From: an uncultured Clostridiaceae bacterium
GTDB taxonomy: Bacteria; Bacillota; Clostridia; Lachnospirales; Lachnospiraceae
Length of the DNA stretch: 34,423 bases
Reading direction: 5' to 3'
Assembly: GCA_902477765.1 (NCBI GenBank)
Contig: CABSIM010000030.1
Span: forward strand, 1-34,423
This document shows, one piece after another, positions 8,197-15,754 of the stretch (the first letter of the stretch is position 1; the number at the start of each line of letters is the position of its first letter). The notes under the pieces are model-generated. The model was given only the letters and a program-made list of their open reading frames with translations. It made no database searches and was not told the origin of the DNA. The position numbers and the translations under genes were made by a program.

Positions 8197-8235
8197 CCGT
8201 AACTTCTTTGTAAGATTCATGTAAAATGGAACTAA
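8197..8235 (-). promoter_or_regulatory. PHO-box-like array: four hexamers every 11 bp
   Basis: Reading the minus strand: TTAGTT (8235-8230), TTACAT (8224-8219), TTACAA (8213-8208) and TTACGG (8202-8197), each separated by five bases. The Bacillus PhoP consensus is TT(A/T/C)A(C/T)A in tandem with about five-base gaps, four copies binding two PhoP dimers. The spacing, orientation and position before pstS all fit. No phoP/phoR genes are in the window. Confidence 0.75.
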
Positions 8236-8301
8236 ACCATACCGTCCGAAAGTAAAGCAGTGAAAAATCCTTTCCAGGAAGGAAAGAGTAAATGCAGGCA
8301 G

Positions 8302-8338
8302 AAAAAGCACGTACCGCCTTTCCGGCAGTACGTGCTTT
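8302..8338 (-). terminator. Intrinsic terminator of the sensor kinase gene
   Basis: A 15-bp stem with one mismatch (8304-8318 with 8324-8338), five-base loop, and on the minus strand a TTTTT run. It starts two bases after the kinase stop codon and insulates pstS from the upstream gene. Confidence 0.85.
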
Positions 8339-8340
8339 CT

Positions 8341-9939
8341 TTATCCGATATCGATTTTTTCCGCCTCCAGCGCAAACCGGAAAATGGTTCCTCTGGGCAT
8401 GCGGTCCAGAACTTCCAGCCGGCTTCCGTGGGCCTCCACAATGGCACGGCAAAGCGTCAGTCCCATTCCCATTCCCCTTCTGCCGTCTGAAGTGGAATGT
8501 TCCCCCGAATAGAACATGTCAAATATTTTTTCTTTTCTGTCATCAGGAATTCCGTCTCCGCTGTCGGCCACCTCAAAGACCACCCTGCTGTTTTCTCCGT
8601 AAACCGTGAGAAAAATATCGCTGCCCGGCGGTGTATGACGCACGGCATTGTCCATCAGATTGATCAGAACCTGTATGATCAGTTTGGCATCCATCCTTGC
8701 CATCAGCATGTCGTCCTTCAGCCGGATCTCCAGTTTGTGGTCTCCCAGATGCCGTTTCATATGTGCCAGACATGCATCCAGCACATCTTCCGCCATTTCC
8801 GGCTGAAGTGTAATCTTCATGGCTCCGTTTTCAATTCTGGTGACGGAAAGCAGATTTTCCACCAGATTGATGAGCCAGACGGAGTCTTCATGAATATCAT
8901 GGAAGATTCTCTGTCTTTCCGATTCCTTCAGGTTTGCATAACTGGACAGCAGCATGTCCGCGTTTCCGGAGATGCTGGTAAGGGGTGTCCGCAGATCATG
9001 GGAAATGGCCCGCAGAAGATTGGCTCTCAGCTGTTCCTGCTGAAGCTGAAGGGCCGTTTCTCTTTCTTTTCTGTGGAGTTCCTCTTTTTCAAATGCCAGT
9101 GCCGATTCATTGAGAATGGCCAGCACCACATTTTTTTCGAATTCCGTGGGGAATTTTTCCTGAACCTCTATGCCGATCACCGCAAAAACCCTTTTCTTGC
9201 TGCGGACTGCCAGATACAGACATCTGGCTCCCGGCATTCTCTCCAGTTCTGTTCCGGATTCCTGTTCCGCCGTGAAAACGGATTCTGCCAGGGAAAGTTC
9301 TCCGGGAGAAAGCGGGGCGGCTTCCTCCCCGCTCCTGTAATATTCGCCTGGTCCCATATCCGCCCGGGGCTGCCCGGTAATACAGTAAACAGAACAGGTC
9401 AGCAGTTTTGCCAGCTGCCGGATGGTCTGTTCCGCGATCTGGCCGGAATCCTCAGCCTGCTGGAGCAGCCGGCTGGTTTCCAGAAGAATCTCTGTTCTGT
9501 GCGCCCTCTCTTCCGTCTGTTTCAGAACCAGCTTCAGACGCTGAATCAGGGTCGTAACCGTCAGGGATGTGGCAAACATTACCACAAAAGTGGTCAGATA
9601 TCTGGGATCGCTGACCTGCAGCGTCATTCTGGGATCCGTAAACATATAGTTGAAGACCATGACACTGCCGGCCGCATAAAAAATGCTGCTGCTTCTGCAG
9701 CCGGAAAACATGGCATCCAGCAGGCCGCCCAGCATGTAAACCATCAGAAGATTGTCGCTCCGGAAACTTGCTCTCTGCAGAAACAGGCTGATCACAGTGG
9801 ACAGAGACAGAAACAGCACCACCAGAAAAATATCTTTTGCCAGCTGCTTTGCCAGTTTCCCCGCCCTGTGTTTCTCCCCGGATCCTGCGTCACGAAGCTT
9901 TTCCCCGCCTTTCAGCAGCTTTTTTATGGTTTCCGTCAT
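8341..9939 (-). CDS. KdpD-like membrane sensor histidine kinase
   Basis: This 532-residue protein has four membrane segments (about 36-53, 63-80, 84-102, 113-133) resembling the KdpD DUF4118 core. A GAF-like region (about 145-285) follows, then the HisKA H-box RAISHDLRTPLTSISG with phospho-acceptor His314. The HATPase domain has an N-box (LINLMDNAVRH), DSGDGIPD and GRRGMGMGL. It corresponds to the C-terminal half of KdpD. The N-terminal KdpD and universal-stress domains (about 350 residues) are absent. No response regulator lies beside it, so partner and signal are unknown. The start at 9939 has GGGAGGA upstream. Although next to pst, it is separated by a terminator, and a role in phosphate sensing is not supported by its domains. 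Confidence 0.88.
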   Translation of the reverse strand: MTETIKKLLKGGEKLRDAGSGEKHRAGKLAKQLAKDIFLVVLFLSLSTVISLFLQRASFRSDNLLMVYMLGGLLDAMFSGCRSSSIFYAAGSVMVFNYMFTDPRMTLQVSDPRYLTTFVVMFATSLTVTTLIQRLKLVLKQTEERAHRTEILLETSRLLQQAEDSGQIAEQTIRQLAKLLTCSVYCITGQPRADMGPGEYYRSGEEAAPLSPGELSLAESVFTAEQESGTELERMPGARCLYLAVRSKKRVFAVIGIEVQEKFPTEFEKNVVLAILNESALAFEKEELHRKERETALQLQQEQLRANLLRAISHDLRTPLTSISGNADMLLSSYANLKESERQRIFHDIHEDSVWLINLVENLLSVTRIENGAMKITLQPEMAEDVLDACLAHMKRHLGDHKLEIRLKDDMLMARMDAKLIIQVLINLMDNAVRHTPPGSDIFLTVYGENSRVVFEVADSGDGIPDDRKEKIFDMFYSGEHSTSDGRRGMGMGLTLCRAIVEAHGSRLEVLDRMPRGTIFRFALEAEKIDIG

Positions 9940-9969
9940 GATCTTCCTCCCGCTTTTCTTCCCTTCTGT

Positions 9970-10007
9970 CCGGAATAGGGTCCGGGACTTTCTGTCCCGG
10001 ATTCCGG
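9970..10007 (-). other. Two-tier hairpin in the sensor kinase leader
   Basis: Inner stem CCGGGAC/GTCCCGG (9982-9988 with 9994-10000) and outer stem CCGGAAT/ATTCCGG (9970-9976 with 10001-10007), with a one-sided five-base bulge. There is no T-run, so it does not look like a terminator. It lies between the prfB terminator and the kinase ribosome site, about 30 bases before the ATG. Confidence 0.4.
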
Positions 10008-10016
10008 CATGTACGT

Positions 10017-10045
10017 AAAAAGGCCGCGGAATTCCTTCCGCAGCC
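10017..10045 (-). terminator. Intrinsic terminator after prfB
   Basis: A 10-bp stem with one G-U pair (10022-10031 with 10036-10045), a TTCC/GGAA loop, and on the minus strand a TTTTT run (10021-10017). A second GC-rich hairpin without T-run (GGACCCG/CGGGTCC) sits just before it. It closes the secA-prfB unit. Confidence 0.85.
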
Positions 10046-10098
10046 CTGTCTGTTCTTTTTCTTCCGCCGCGGACCCGGCTGCGGGTCCGGCCTTTCCT

Positions 10099-11235
10099 TT
10101 ATTCCAGATCTCCGCCCTTTACCTGGGGTCTTCCCAGGCTTTCCCATTTCAGGTAGGCGCTGATAAATCCATCGATGTTCCCGTCCAGGACGCTGCCGAC
10201 ATTTCCGCTTTCATAACCGGTTCTGTGGTCCTTGATCAGGGTATACGGCTGCAGGACATAGGAACGGATCTGGCTTCCCCAGCCAATATCCTTGACATCT
10301 CCACGGATATCGGAGATTTTCTCCGCATTTTCCTGCTGCTTTAACATGTAAAGTTTGGCCTTCAGCATCTGCATGGCCTTATCCTTGTTCTGGAACTGGG
10401 AGCGCTCATTCTGGCACTGAACCACAATTCCTGTGGGGATATGGGTAATCCGCACCGCTGAAGATGTTTTGTTGATATGCTGTCCGCCGGCGCCGCTGGA
10501 ACGATAGGTATCCACCCGCAGGTCATCCGGATTGATCTCCACATCCAGGTCTTCCTCAATATCCGGCATTACGTCGCAGGAGACAAAGGAGGTCTGGCGC
10601 TTTCCGTTGGCATTGAAAGGAGAAATCCTTACCAGACGGTGCACGCCTCTTTCAGATTTCAGATATCCGAATACGTTCTCTCCGTTTATCTGTACGGTCA
10701 CGGATTTGATGCCCGCTTCCTCACCGTCCAGAAAATCCAGGACTTCCGTGGAGAATCCCCTGCTCTCCGCCCACCGGCAGTACATACGGTACAGCATGCT
10801 GCACCAGTCACATGCCTCGGTGCCGCCTGCCCCGGCATTAAGCCTGAGGATTGCGTTGTTGCTGTCGTATTCGCCTGTCAGAAGCGTGCGGAGACGCAGT
10901 TTATCCAGCTCGGAGGTAAACTCATCCAGCATACTCTGGATTTCCGGAATCACAGACGGATCATTTTCCTCATACCCCATCTCTATCATCAGTTCAATTT
11001 CTTCATACTGATTCTGGAGTCTGGAAAATTCCGCCACGGTGTCCTTCAGATTCTTGGCTTCCTTCACGAGTCTGGTGGATTTTTCCGCATCTTCCCAGAA
11101 ACTGGGCTCCTCCATGGTCTTGTCAAGCTCATCGATCCTGCGGATCTTCGCATCCAGATTCAGGGAATCCCTGACCTCCTCCAGCGGCTTTTCATATGTG
11201 GACAAAGTGTACTTGAACTGGTCTAACTCAACCAT
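10099..11235 (-). CDS. prfB: Peptide chain release factor 2
   Basis: This 378-residue class I release factor reads UGA and UAA. The GGQ motif is at 250-252 (SSGAGGQHINKTSSAVR), and the RF2 codon-recognition tripeptide SPF is at 205-207. The frame is open from the first ATG, and the programmed frameshift site found near codon 25 in many bacteria (a CTT TGA C-type slippery stop) is absent: codons here read straight through SLNLDAK. It starts 15 bp after secA, the conserved Firmicutes order. Confidence 0.96.
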   Translation of the reverse strand: MVELDQFKYTLSTYEKPLEEVRDSLNLDAKIRRIDELDKTMEEPSFWEDAEKSTRLVKEAKNLKDTVAEFSRLQNQYEEIELMIEMGYEENDPSVIPEIQSMLDEFTSELDKLRLRTLLTGEYDSNNAILRLNAGAGGTEACDWCSMLYRMYCRWAESRGFSTEVLDFLDGEEAGIKSVTVQINGENVFGYLKSERGVHRLVRISPFNANGKRQTSFVSCDVMPDIEEDLDVEINPDDLRVDTYRSSGAGGQHINKTSSAVRITHIPTGIVVQCQNERSQFQNKDKAMQMLKAKLYMLKQQENAEKISDIRGDVKDIGWGSQIRSYVLQPYTLIKDHRTGYESGNVGSVLDGNIDGFISAYLKWESLGRPQVKGGDLE

Positions 11236-11250
11236 ATTTGCCGTCCTCTC

Positions 11251-13830
11251 TTACTGGGCCATCAGCTTGCGCCCATGGCACTGTTTGAATTTCTTCCCGG
11301 ATCCGCAGGGACACGGATCATTGGGATATATTTTCTGCACGGTCCGCCTCTGAGGCGCTCTGGCCGCGCTGTCATCTTTATTGGTACCCGTCACCTTGGC
11401 GGCAGGCTCCCTTTCCACTCTCTGTTCCACACGGATATGGCACAGAATACGGATGGTATCTTCACGGATGGCTGCCGACATGTCGTCAAACATTTCATAT
11501 CCGCTCATCTTGTACTCTACCAGCGGGTCACGCTGGCCATATGCCTGCAGTCCGATGCCCTGACGCAGCTGATCCATATCATCAATATGAGACATCCATT
11601 TGTTGTCGATCACCTTCAGCAGGATCACGCGCTCGATTTCACGGATCTTTTCCGAATCCGGGAACTCGGCTTCCTTGGACTCATAGAACTTGATGGCTTC
11701 TTCCTTCAGGGAGTGCTTCAGCTCATCCTTCTTCATGTTCTTCCTGTTTTCATCCAGGGTAATGGGCTTCAGCGGAATGATAGGAAGCAGAAGTTCGTTG
11801 AGCTCCTTGAAATCCCATTTTTCCGCAGGCTGGTCGTCCGGAATGGACATATCCACGGCGCCTTCCACGATATCCGTCAGCATCTTCATGATCACATCAC
11901 GCATGTTTTCACCGTTGAGGACCTGAAGACGCTCCGCATAAACCACTTCCCTCTGTTCATTCATGACTTCATCATATTTCAGAAGGTTCTCGCGGATTCC
12001 ATAGTTGTTGTTTTCAATCTTCTTCTGTGCCTTTTCAATGGCCGAAGACAGCATTCTGTGTTCAATCTGCTCATTTTCCGGCACGCCCAGAGCGTTGAAC
12101 ATGCTCATGAGTTTTTCAGAACCGAACAGACGCATCAGATCATCTTCCAGGGAAATATAGAAGCGGGATTCACCCGGATCTCCCTGGCGCCCGGAACGTC
12201 CGCGCAGCTGATTGTCAATACGGCGGGACTCATGGCGCTCCGTACCGATGATCTTAAGACCGCCGGCAGCCTTGGATTCCTCGTCCAGCTTGATATCGGT
12301 ACCGCGGCCGGCCATGTTGGTGGCGATGGTCACCGCGCCGTGGACACCGGCCTCGGCCACAATCTCAGCCTCCAGTTCATGGAATTTGGCATTGAGCACT
12401 TTGTGAGGCACACCGCGTTTCTTCAGCATGTGGCTTAACATTTCCGAAGTCTCAATGGTAATGGTACCCACCAGAACCGGCTGACCGGTTTCGTGAGTCT
12501 TTACGATATCCTCAACAACCGCGTTGAACTTTTCCTTCTTGGTCTTATATACCGCATCTTCCCGGTCGATACGGATCACCGGCTTGTTGGTGGGGATCAC
12601 GATTACGTCCATCTGATAGATGTTGCGGAACTCTTTTTCCTCTGTCTGGGCTGTACCGGTCATACCGGCTTTTTTATGGAACTTGTTAAAGAAGTTCTGG
12701 AATGTAATGGTTGCCAGTGTCTTGCTTTCACGGCGCACATTCACGTGTTCCTTGGCTTCAATGGCCTGATGAAGACCGTCTGAATAACGGCGGCCCGGCA
12801 TGATGCGGCCCGTAAATTCATCTACAATCAGGACCTCGTCATCCTTGACCACGTAATCCTTGTCACGGAACATCATATAGTTGGCACGCAGGGCCAGAAT
12901 GATGTTATGCTGGATTTCCAGATTTTCCGGATCCGCCAGGTTATCTATATGGAAGAATTGCTCCACTTTTCTGACGCCTTCTGCCGTCAGGTTTACCACC
13001 TTGTCTTTTTCATTTACAATGAAATCTCCGGTCTCTTCGATCTCTTCGCCCATGATGGCATTGAGTTTCGTGAACTCCCCGGACTCTTCACCCCTTGTCA
13101 GCTGTCTGGCAAGCACGTCACAGACTTCATAAAGCTTTGTGGATTTGCCGCTCTGACCGGAAATGATCAGCGGTGTTCTGGCCTCATCGATCAGAACCGA
13201 GTCCACCTCGTCGATGATGCAGTAGTCCAGATCCCTGAGAACCATCTGTTCCTTATAGATAGCCATGTTGTCACGAAGATAGTCAAATCCCAGCTCGTTG
13301 TTGGTCACATATGTGATATCGCAGTTATAAGCCGCCTTTCTCTCCTCGGAAGTCATGGAGTTGAGCACCACGCCGACCTTAAGGCCCAGAAATTCATGGA
13401 CCTGTCCCATCCACTCGGCATCACGTTTTGCCAGGTAATCGTTGACCGTTACGATCTGGACACCTTTCCCTGCCAGGGCATTCAGGTAAGCGGGGCAGGT
13501 GGACACCAGTGTTTTACCTTCACCGGTTTTCATCTCGGCAATACGGCCCTGATGCAGAACCACGCCGCCGATCAGCTGAACCGGATAGTGTTCCATGTTC
13601 AGAGTTCTTTTTGCCGCCTCCCTTACTGTTGCAAAGGCTTCCGGCAGAATATCATCCAGGGTCTCTCCCTTCCCCAGACGCTCCCTGAATTTTCTTGTCT
13701 GGTCGCGCAGCTCCTCATCACTCATCGCCTGCATTTCCGGACGCAGATTCTCGATTTTCTTGATGATCGGATAAATCAGTTTCAGCTCCCGGTCGCTGTG
13801 CGTGCCAAATACTTTCTCCACAAGATTCAT
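11251..13830 (-). CDS. secA: Preprotein translocase ATPase SecA
   Basis: This 859-residue motor drives proteins through SecYEG. Walker A MKTGEGKT is at 100-107 and the DEAD-type box appears in IIDEVDSVLIDEARTPLI. The helicase motif GRGTDIKL and RGRSGRQGDPGESRFY are intact. The C terminus has the zinc-binding SEC-C motif CPCGSGKKFKQCHG, used for SecB or ribosome contact. Length is normal. A TAGGAG site precedes the ATG. It is transcribed leftward with prfB from the promoter at 13887-13915. Confidence 0.98.
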   Translation of the reverse strand: MNLVEKVFGTHSDRELKLIYPIIKKIENLRPEMQAMSDEELRDQTRKFRERLGKGETLDDILPEAFATVREAAKRTLNMEHYPVQLIGGVVLHQGRIAEMKTGEGKTLVSTCPAYLNALAGKGVQIVTVNDYLAKRDAEWMGQVHEFLGLKVGVVLNSMTSEERKAAYNCDITYVTNNELGFDYLRDNMAIYKEQMVLRDLDYCIIDEVDSVLIDEARTPLIISGQSGKSTKLYEVCDVLARQLTRGEESGEFTKLNAIMGEEIEETGDFIVNEKDKVVNLTAEGVRKVEQFFHIDNLADPENLEIQHNIILALRANYMMFRDKDYVVKDDEVLIVDEFTGRIMPGRRYSDGLHQAIEAKEHVNVRRESKTLATITFQNFFNKFHKKAGMTGTAQTEEKEFRNIYQMDVIVIPTNKPVIRIDREDAVYKTKKEKFNAVVEDIVKTHETGQPVLVGTITIETSEMLSHMLKKRGVPHKVLNAKFHELEAEIVAEAGVHGAVTIATNMAGRGTDIKLDEESKAAGGLKIIGTERHESRRIDNQLRGRSGRQGDPGESRFYISLEDDLMRLFGSEKLMSMFNALGVPENEQIEHRMLSSAIEKAQKKIENNNYGIRENLLKYDEVMNEQREVVYAERLQVLNGENMRDVIMKMLTDIVEGAVDMSIPDDQPAEKWDFKELNELLLPIIPLKPITLDENRKNMKKDELKHSLKEEAIKFYESKEAEFPDSEKIREIERVILLKVIDNKWMSHIDDMDQLRQGIGLQAYGQRDPLVEYKMSGYEMFDDMSAAIREDTIRILCHIRVEQRVEREPAAKVTGTNKDDSAARAPQRRTVQKIYPNDPCPCGSGKKFKQCHGRKLMAQ

Positions 13831-13886
13831 GCTATTCGCTCCTATATCTGAAAATTGGTCTGGTTACCTATGATACAATCTTATAT

Positions 13887-13915
13887 ATTTTAGCACCTTC
13901 CGGCGCTTTATTCAA
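13887..13915 (-). promoter_or_regulatory. secA-prfB promoter
   Basis: On the minus strand TTGAAT (13915-13910), a 17-bp spacer, and TAAAAT (13892-13887), the latter preceded by TGC (extended -10). The leader to the secA ATG would be about 50 bases. Confidence 0.7.
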
Positions 13916-14094
13916 TCCCTTCCTATTTTTTTTACAATTTGGTCATATTTATGTAAAAATTATCCCTGGAAAATCCATCCGGGATTTTCGCTTTTACTCT
14001 GAACTCCGCTGTCGGATCCTGTCAGTCGGTTACATAAAGCGCAAAATTATCGTAAACCAGACAAATTGCACAAATCATACATTCGATTCCCGGT

Positions 14095-14209
14095 TTATCC
14101 ACTTTATCCACACTTATCCACACAGGTTTTGTTGAAAGTTGTCCACCCGCATCAGGCCACGTTTTACGTTAAAAAGCACTTATACACCAAGTTATCCACA
14201 TTATCCACA
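14095..14209 (+). promoter_or_regulatory. DnaA-box cluster (seven boxes, same orientation)
   Basis: Four perfect TTATCCACA boxes lie at 14104-14112, 14114-14122, 14192-14200 and 14201-14209. Near matches are TTATCCACT (14095-14103), TTGTCCACC (14139-14147) and TTATACACC (14180-14188). All read on the plus strand. Such density is characteristic of replication origins or DnaA-titrating or regulatory sites. dnaA, dnaN and rpmH are not in the window. Which role applies is not decided by the sequence alone. Confidence 0.85.
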
Positions 14210-14405
14210 TTTTTTTACATATTCCTGACCCCCCATGGCGGCGAATGCCTTGTTTTCATATTTTTGTACACATCTCATAAAATTCCTTTTTACGACAGGA
14301 AATACCAAAAAAATCATTGACAAACGACGGATTTTGGCATTCCTCTGCTATCGTTTCATATCTTCCTTTCCACAGGTGAATTGTATAAACCTTTCTCAAA
14401 ACGAA

Positions 14406-14434
14406 TTGTATTTCACAGAAATATATGCTATAAT
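14406..14434 (+). promoter_or_regulatory. hpf promoter with extended -10
   Basis: A perfect TATAAT at 14429-14434 is preceded by TGC (extended -10). A weak -35, TTGTAT, lies 17 bp upstream at 14406-14411. The AAGGAG ribosome site follows at 14451-14456. Confidence 0.7.
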
Positions 14435-14464
14435 GAATGCATCCCATAAGAAGGAGTTGATTTT

Positions 14465-14992
14465 ATGCGTTATATCATCAGCGGAAAGAACATTGACGTC
14501 ACATCAGGTTTAAGAGAGGCAGCAGAAAGCAAGATCGGAAAGCTGGAACGCTATTTTTCTCCCGATACGGAAGTACAGATAACCATGAGCGTCGAAAAAG
14601 GACGCCAGAAAATCGAGGTGACAATCCCGGTAAAAGGCCACATTATCCGTGCGGAACAGGACAGCAGTGATATGTATGTTTCCATCGATCTTGTGGAAGA
14701 AATCATCGAACGTCAGATAAAGAAATATAAAACCAAACTGATTGACAAAAAACAGGGGGCTCTTTCCTTCAGCGAGGCATTTCTGCAGGAAGAAGCTGAA
14801 AATGATGAAGCCATCCGGATTGTCAAGACAAAACGCTTTGCCATGAAGCCCATGGATCCGGAAGAGGCCTGCATCCAGATGGAGCTTTTGGGACACAACT
14901 TCTTTATGTTCCTTAACGCGGAAACCAATGAGGTCAATGTGGTTTATAAACGGAAAGGAAATTCCTATGGACTGATTGAACCGGAATTCTAA
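14465..14992 (+). CDS. hpf: Long-form ribosome hibernation promoting factor
   Basis: This 175-residue protein has an N-terminal S30AE/YfiA-type domain (about 1-100, MRYIISGKNIDVTSGLREAAESK) that sits in the decoding centre of resting ribosomes. The C-terminal dimerisation domain (about 120-175, KPMDPEEACIQMELLGHNFFMFLN) makes 100S ribosome dimers. Both domains mark the long form typical of Firmicutes. AAGGAG lies eight bases before the ATG. It is divergent from secA, although in Bacillus the homologue precedes secA on the same strand. Confidence 0.95.
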   Translation: MRYIISGKNIDVTSGLREAAESKIGKLERYFSPDTEVQITMSVEKGRQKIEVTIPVKGHIIRAEQDSSDMYVSIDLVEEIIERQIKKYKTKLIDKKQGALSFSEAFLQEEAENDEAIRIVKTKRFAMKPMDPEEACIQMELLGHNFFMFLNAETNEVNVVYKRKGNSYGLIEPEF

Positions 14993-15013
14993 TGTGCGAA
15001 TACCTGCAAAAGC

Positions 15014-15044
15014 CGGCGCGGGACAAGCCTGCGCCGTCTTTTTT
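15014..15044 (+). terminator. Terminator after hpf
   Basis: A 9-bp GC-rich stem with one G-U pair (15014-15022 with 15028-15036), loop ACAAG, then TCTTTTTT. No promoter is visible between it and the next gene, so that gene may depend on readthrough or on a promoter inside hpf. Confidence 0.85.
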
Positions 15045-15067
15045 AACGTGAAAGGAGATCTTATATC

Positions 15068-15568
15068 ATGAAAATTTCTGTTGTATATTTTTCTGCTTCC
15101 GGCCGTACAGAACAGATGGCCGAGGAAATCAGAAAAGGAATCGAAGCTGTGGAAGGTGCTGAAGCTGTCCTGATCCCTGTGGATGCCTTTGAGGAAAACC
15201 GGGATCATTATATTTCCCTGCTCAACGAATCTTCCGGCGTCATTTTCGGAACTCCGGACTACTATGCTGCCGAATCCTGGCAGCTGAAACAGTGGCTGGA
15301 TACCTGTCCCTGCAGAATGGCAGGAAAACTGGGCGGTGCATTTGCCACTGCCAATCTTCCCCAGGGCGGACCGGTCATGGCCATTGAGAGCATTCTGGTA
15401 CAGCTTCTGGTAAAAGGCATGCTGATCTATTCCGGCGGAACCAGTCTTGGGACTCCCTTCATTCATCTGGGGCCGGTATGCTTCGGCCCTGAGCTGACAG
15501 GAAAAGAACTGTTTTCCATTTTTGGAACCAGATTTGCGCAGAAAGCCATGGAACTGTTTGAAAAGTAA
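15068..15568 (+). CDS. Flavodoxin-like / NAD(P)H-dependent oxidoreductase family protein
   Basis: This 166-residue flavodoxin-fold protein has the FMN phosphate loop FSASGRTEQMA at 8-18 and the second flavin loop GTPDYYAAESWQLKQWLD (about 60-77), in the style of WrbA and other flavodoxin-like quinone or FMN reductases. The third loop, ATANLPQGG, is also recognisable. Its electron partner is unknown. It follows hpf by 75 bp and a terminator. A second, stronger terminator separates it from the MarR gene, so it is not part of that operon. An AAAGGAG site precedes the ATG. Confidence 0.8.
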   Translation: MKISVVYFSASGRTEQMAEEIRKGIEAVEGAEAVLIPVDAFEENRDHYISLLNESSGVIFGTPDYYAAESWQLKQWLDTCPCRMAGKLGGAFATANLPQGGPVMAIESILVQLLVKGMLIYSGGTSLGTPFIHLGPVCFGPELTGKELFSIFGTRFAQKAMELFEK

Positions 15569-15611
15569 TCTTCAGAATAAAAACTGCCGTCCGGCACTGT
15601 CTTTCATACAT

Positions 15612-15664
15612 AAAAACAGGATGTGTTCCCGGAAACTCCGAATCCGGGAATATATCCTGTTTTT
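15612..15664. terminator. Strong bidirectional terminator
   Basis: A 21-bp stem with two G-U pairs (15612-15632 with 15644-15664), flanked by A-run and T-run, isolates the flavodoxin gene from the downstream MarR unit. Confidence 0.85.
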
Positions 15665-15693
15665 CTGTTTTCTGCAGATCTGCATAAAAAATG

Positions 15694-15736
15694 CTTGACT
15701 TTATCATGTATCTGATATATGCTTGACTTCATCAAG
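15694..15736 (+). promoter_or_regulatory. Promoter with twin palindromic operator of the MarR unit
   Basis: The -35 is TTGACT (15695-15700) and the -10 is TATGCT (15718-15723), with a 17-bp spacer. Two near-identical 15-mers 28 bp apart overlap them: CTTGACTTTATCATG (15694-15708) and CTTGACTTCATCAAG (15722-15736). The second is a perfect inverted repeat (CTTGA/TCAAG). A repressor bound at both would cover the -35 and the start point, which suits autoregulation by the MarR protein encoded next. Confidence 0.6.
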
Positions 15737-15754
15737 AAATGGAGGCGCATTTAT

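Larger units (their letters stand above)
13831..14464. other. Long divergent intergenic region between secA and hpf
   Basis: This 634-bp stretch has no convincing gene. From left to right it holds the secA promoter, an AT-rich block (about 13921-13964), a small inverted repeat GAAAATCC/GGATTTTC (13969-13989), the DnaA-box cluster (14095-14209), a GC-rich island with a CCATGG core (about 14227-14245), a further DnaA-like TTGTACACA (14264-14272), and the hpf promoter. Short open frames here have no ribosome sites and cross the DnaA boxes. Confidence 0.8.

Noticed and set aside
8497..9978. Long plus-strand open frame opposite the sensor kinase (493 codons)
   Set aside because: It is antisense to a gene with full kinase motifs, its translation is rich in His/Gln/Phe with no family, and it lacks a ribosome site.
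14066..14320. Small open frame across the DnaA boxes
   Set aside because: There is no ribosome site, the composition follows the box repeats, and no family resemblance is visible.
13831..14464. Calling this region the chromosomal oriC outright
   Set aside because: The boxes are origin-like, but dnaA, dnaN and rpmH are absent, and gene direction on the right side beyond 18 kb does not switch as expected around an origin. Kept as an open finding.
15068..15568. Assigning the first flavodoxin-like gene to the bil operon
   Set aside because: A strong terminator at 15612-15664 and a separate promoter for the MarR gene lie between them. The protein is also closer to quinone-reductase-type flavodoxins.
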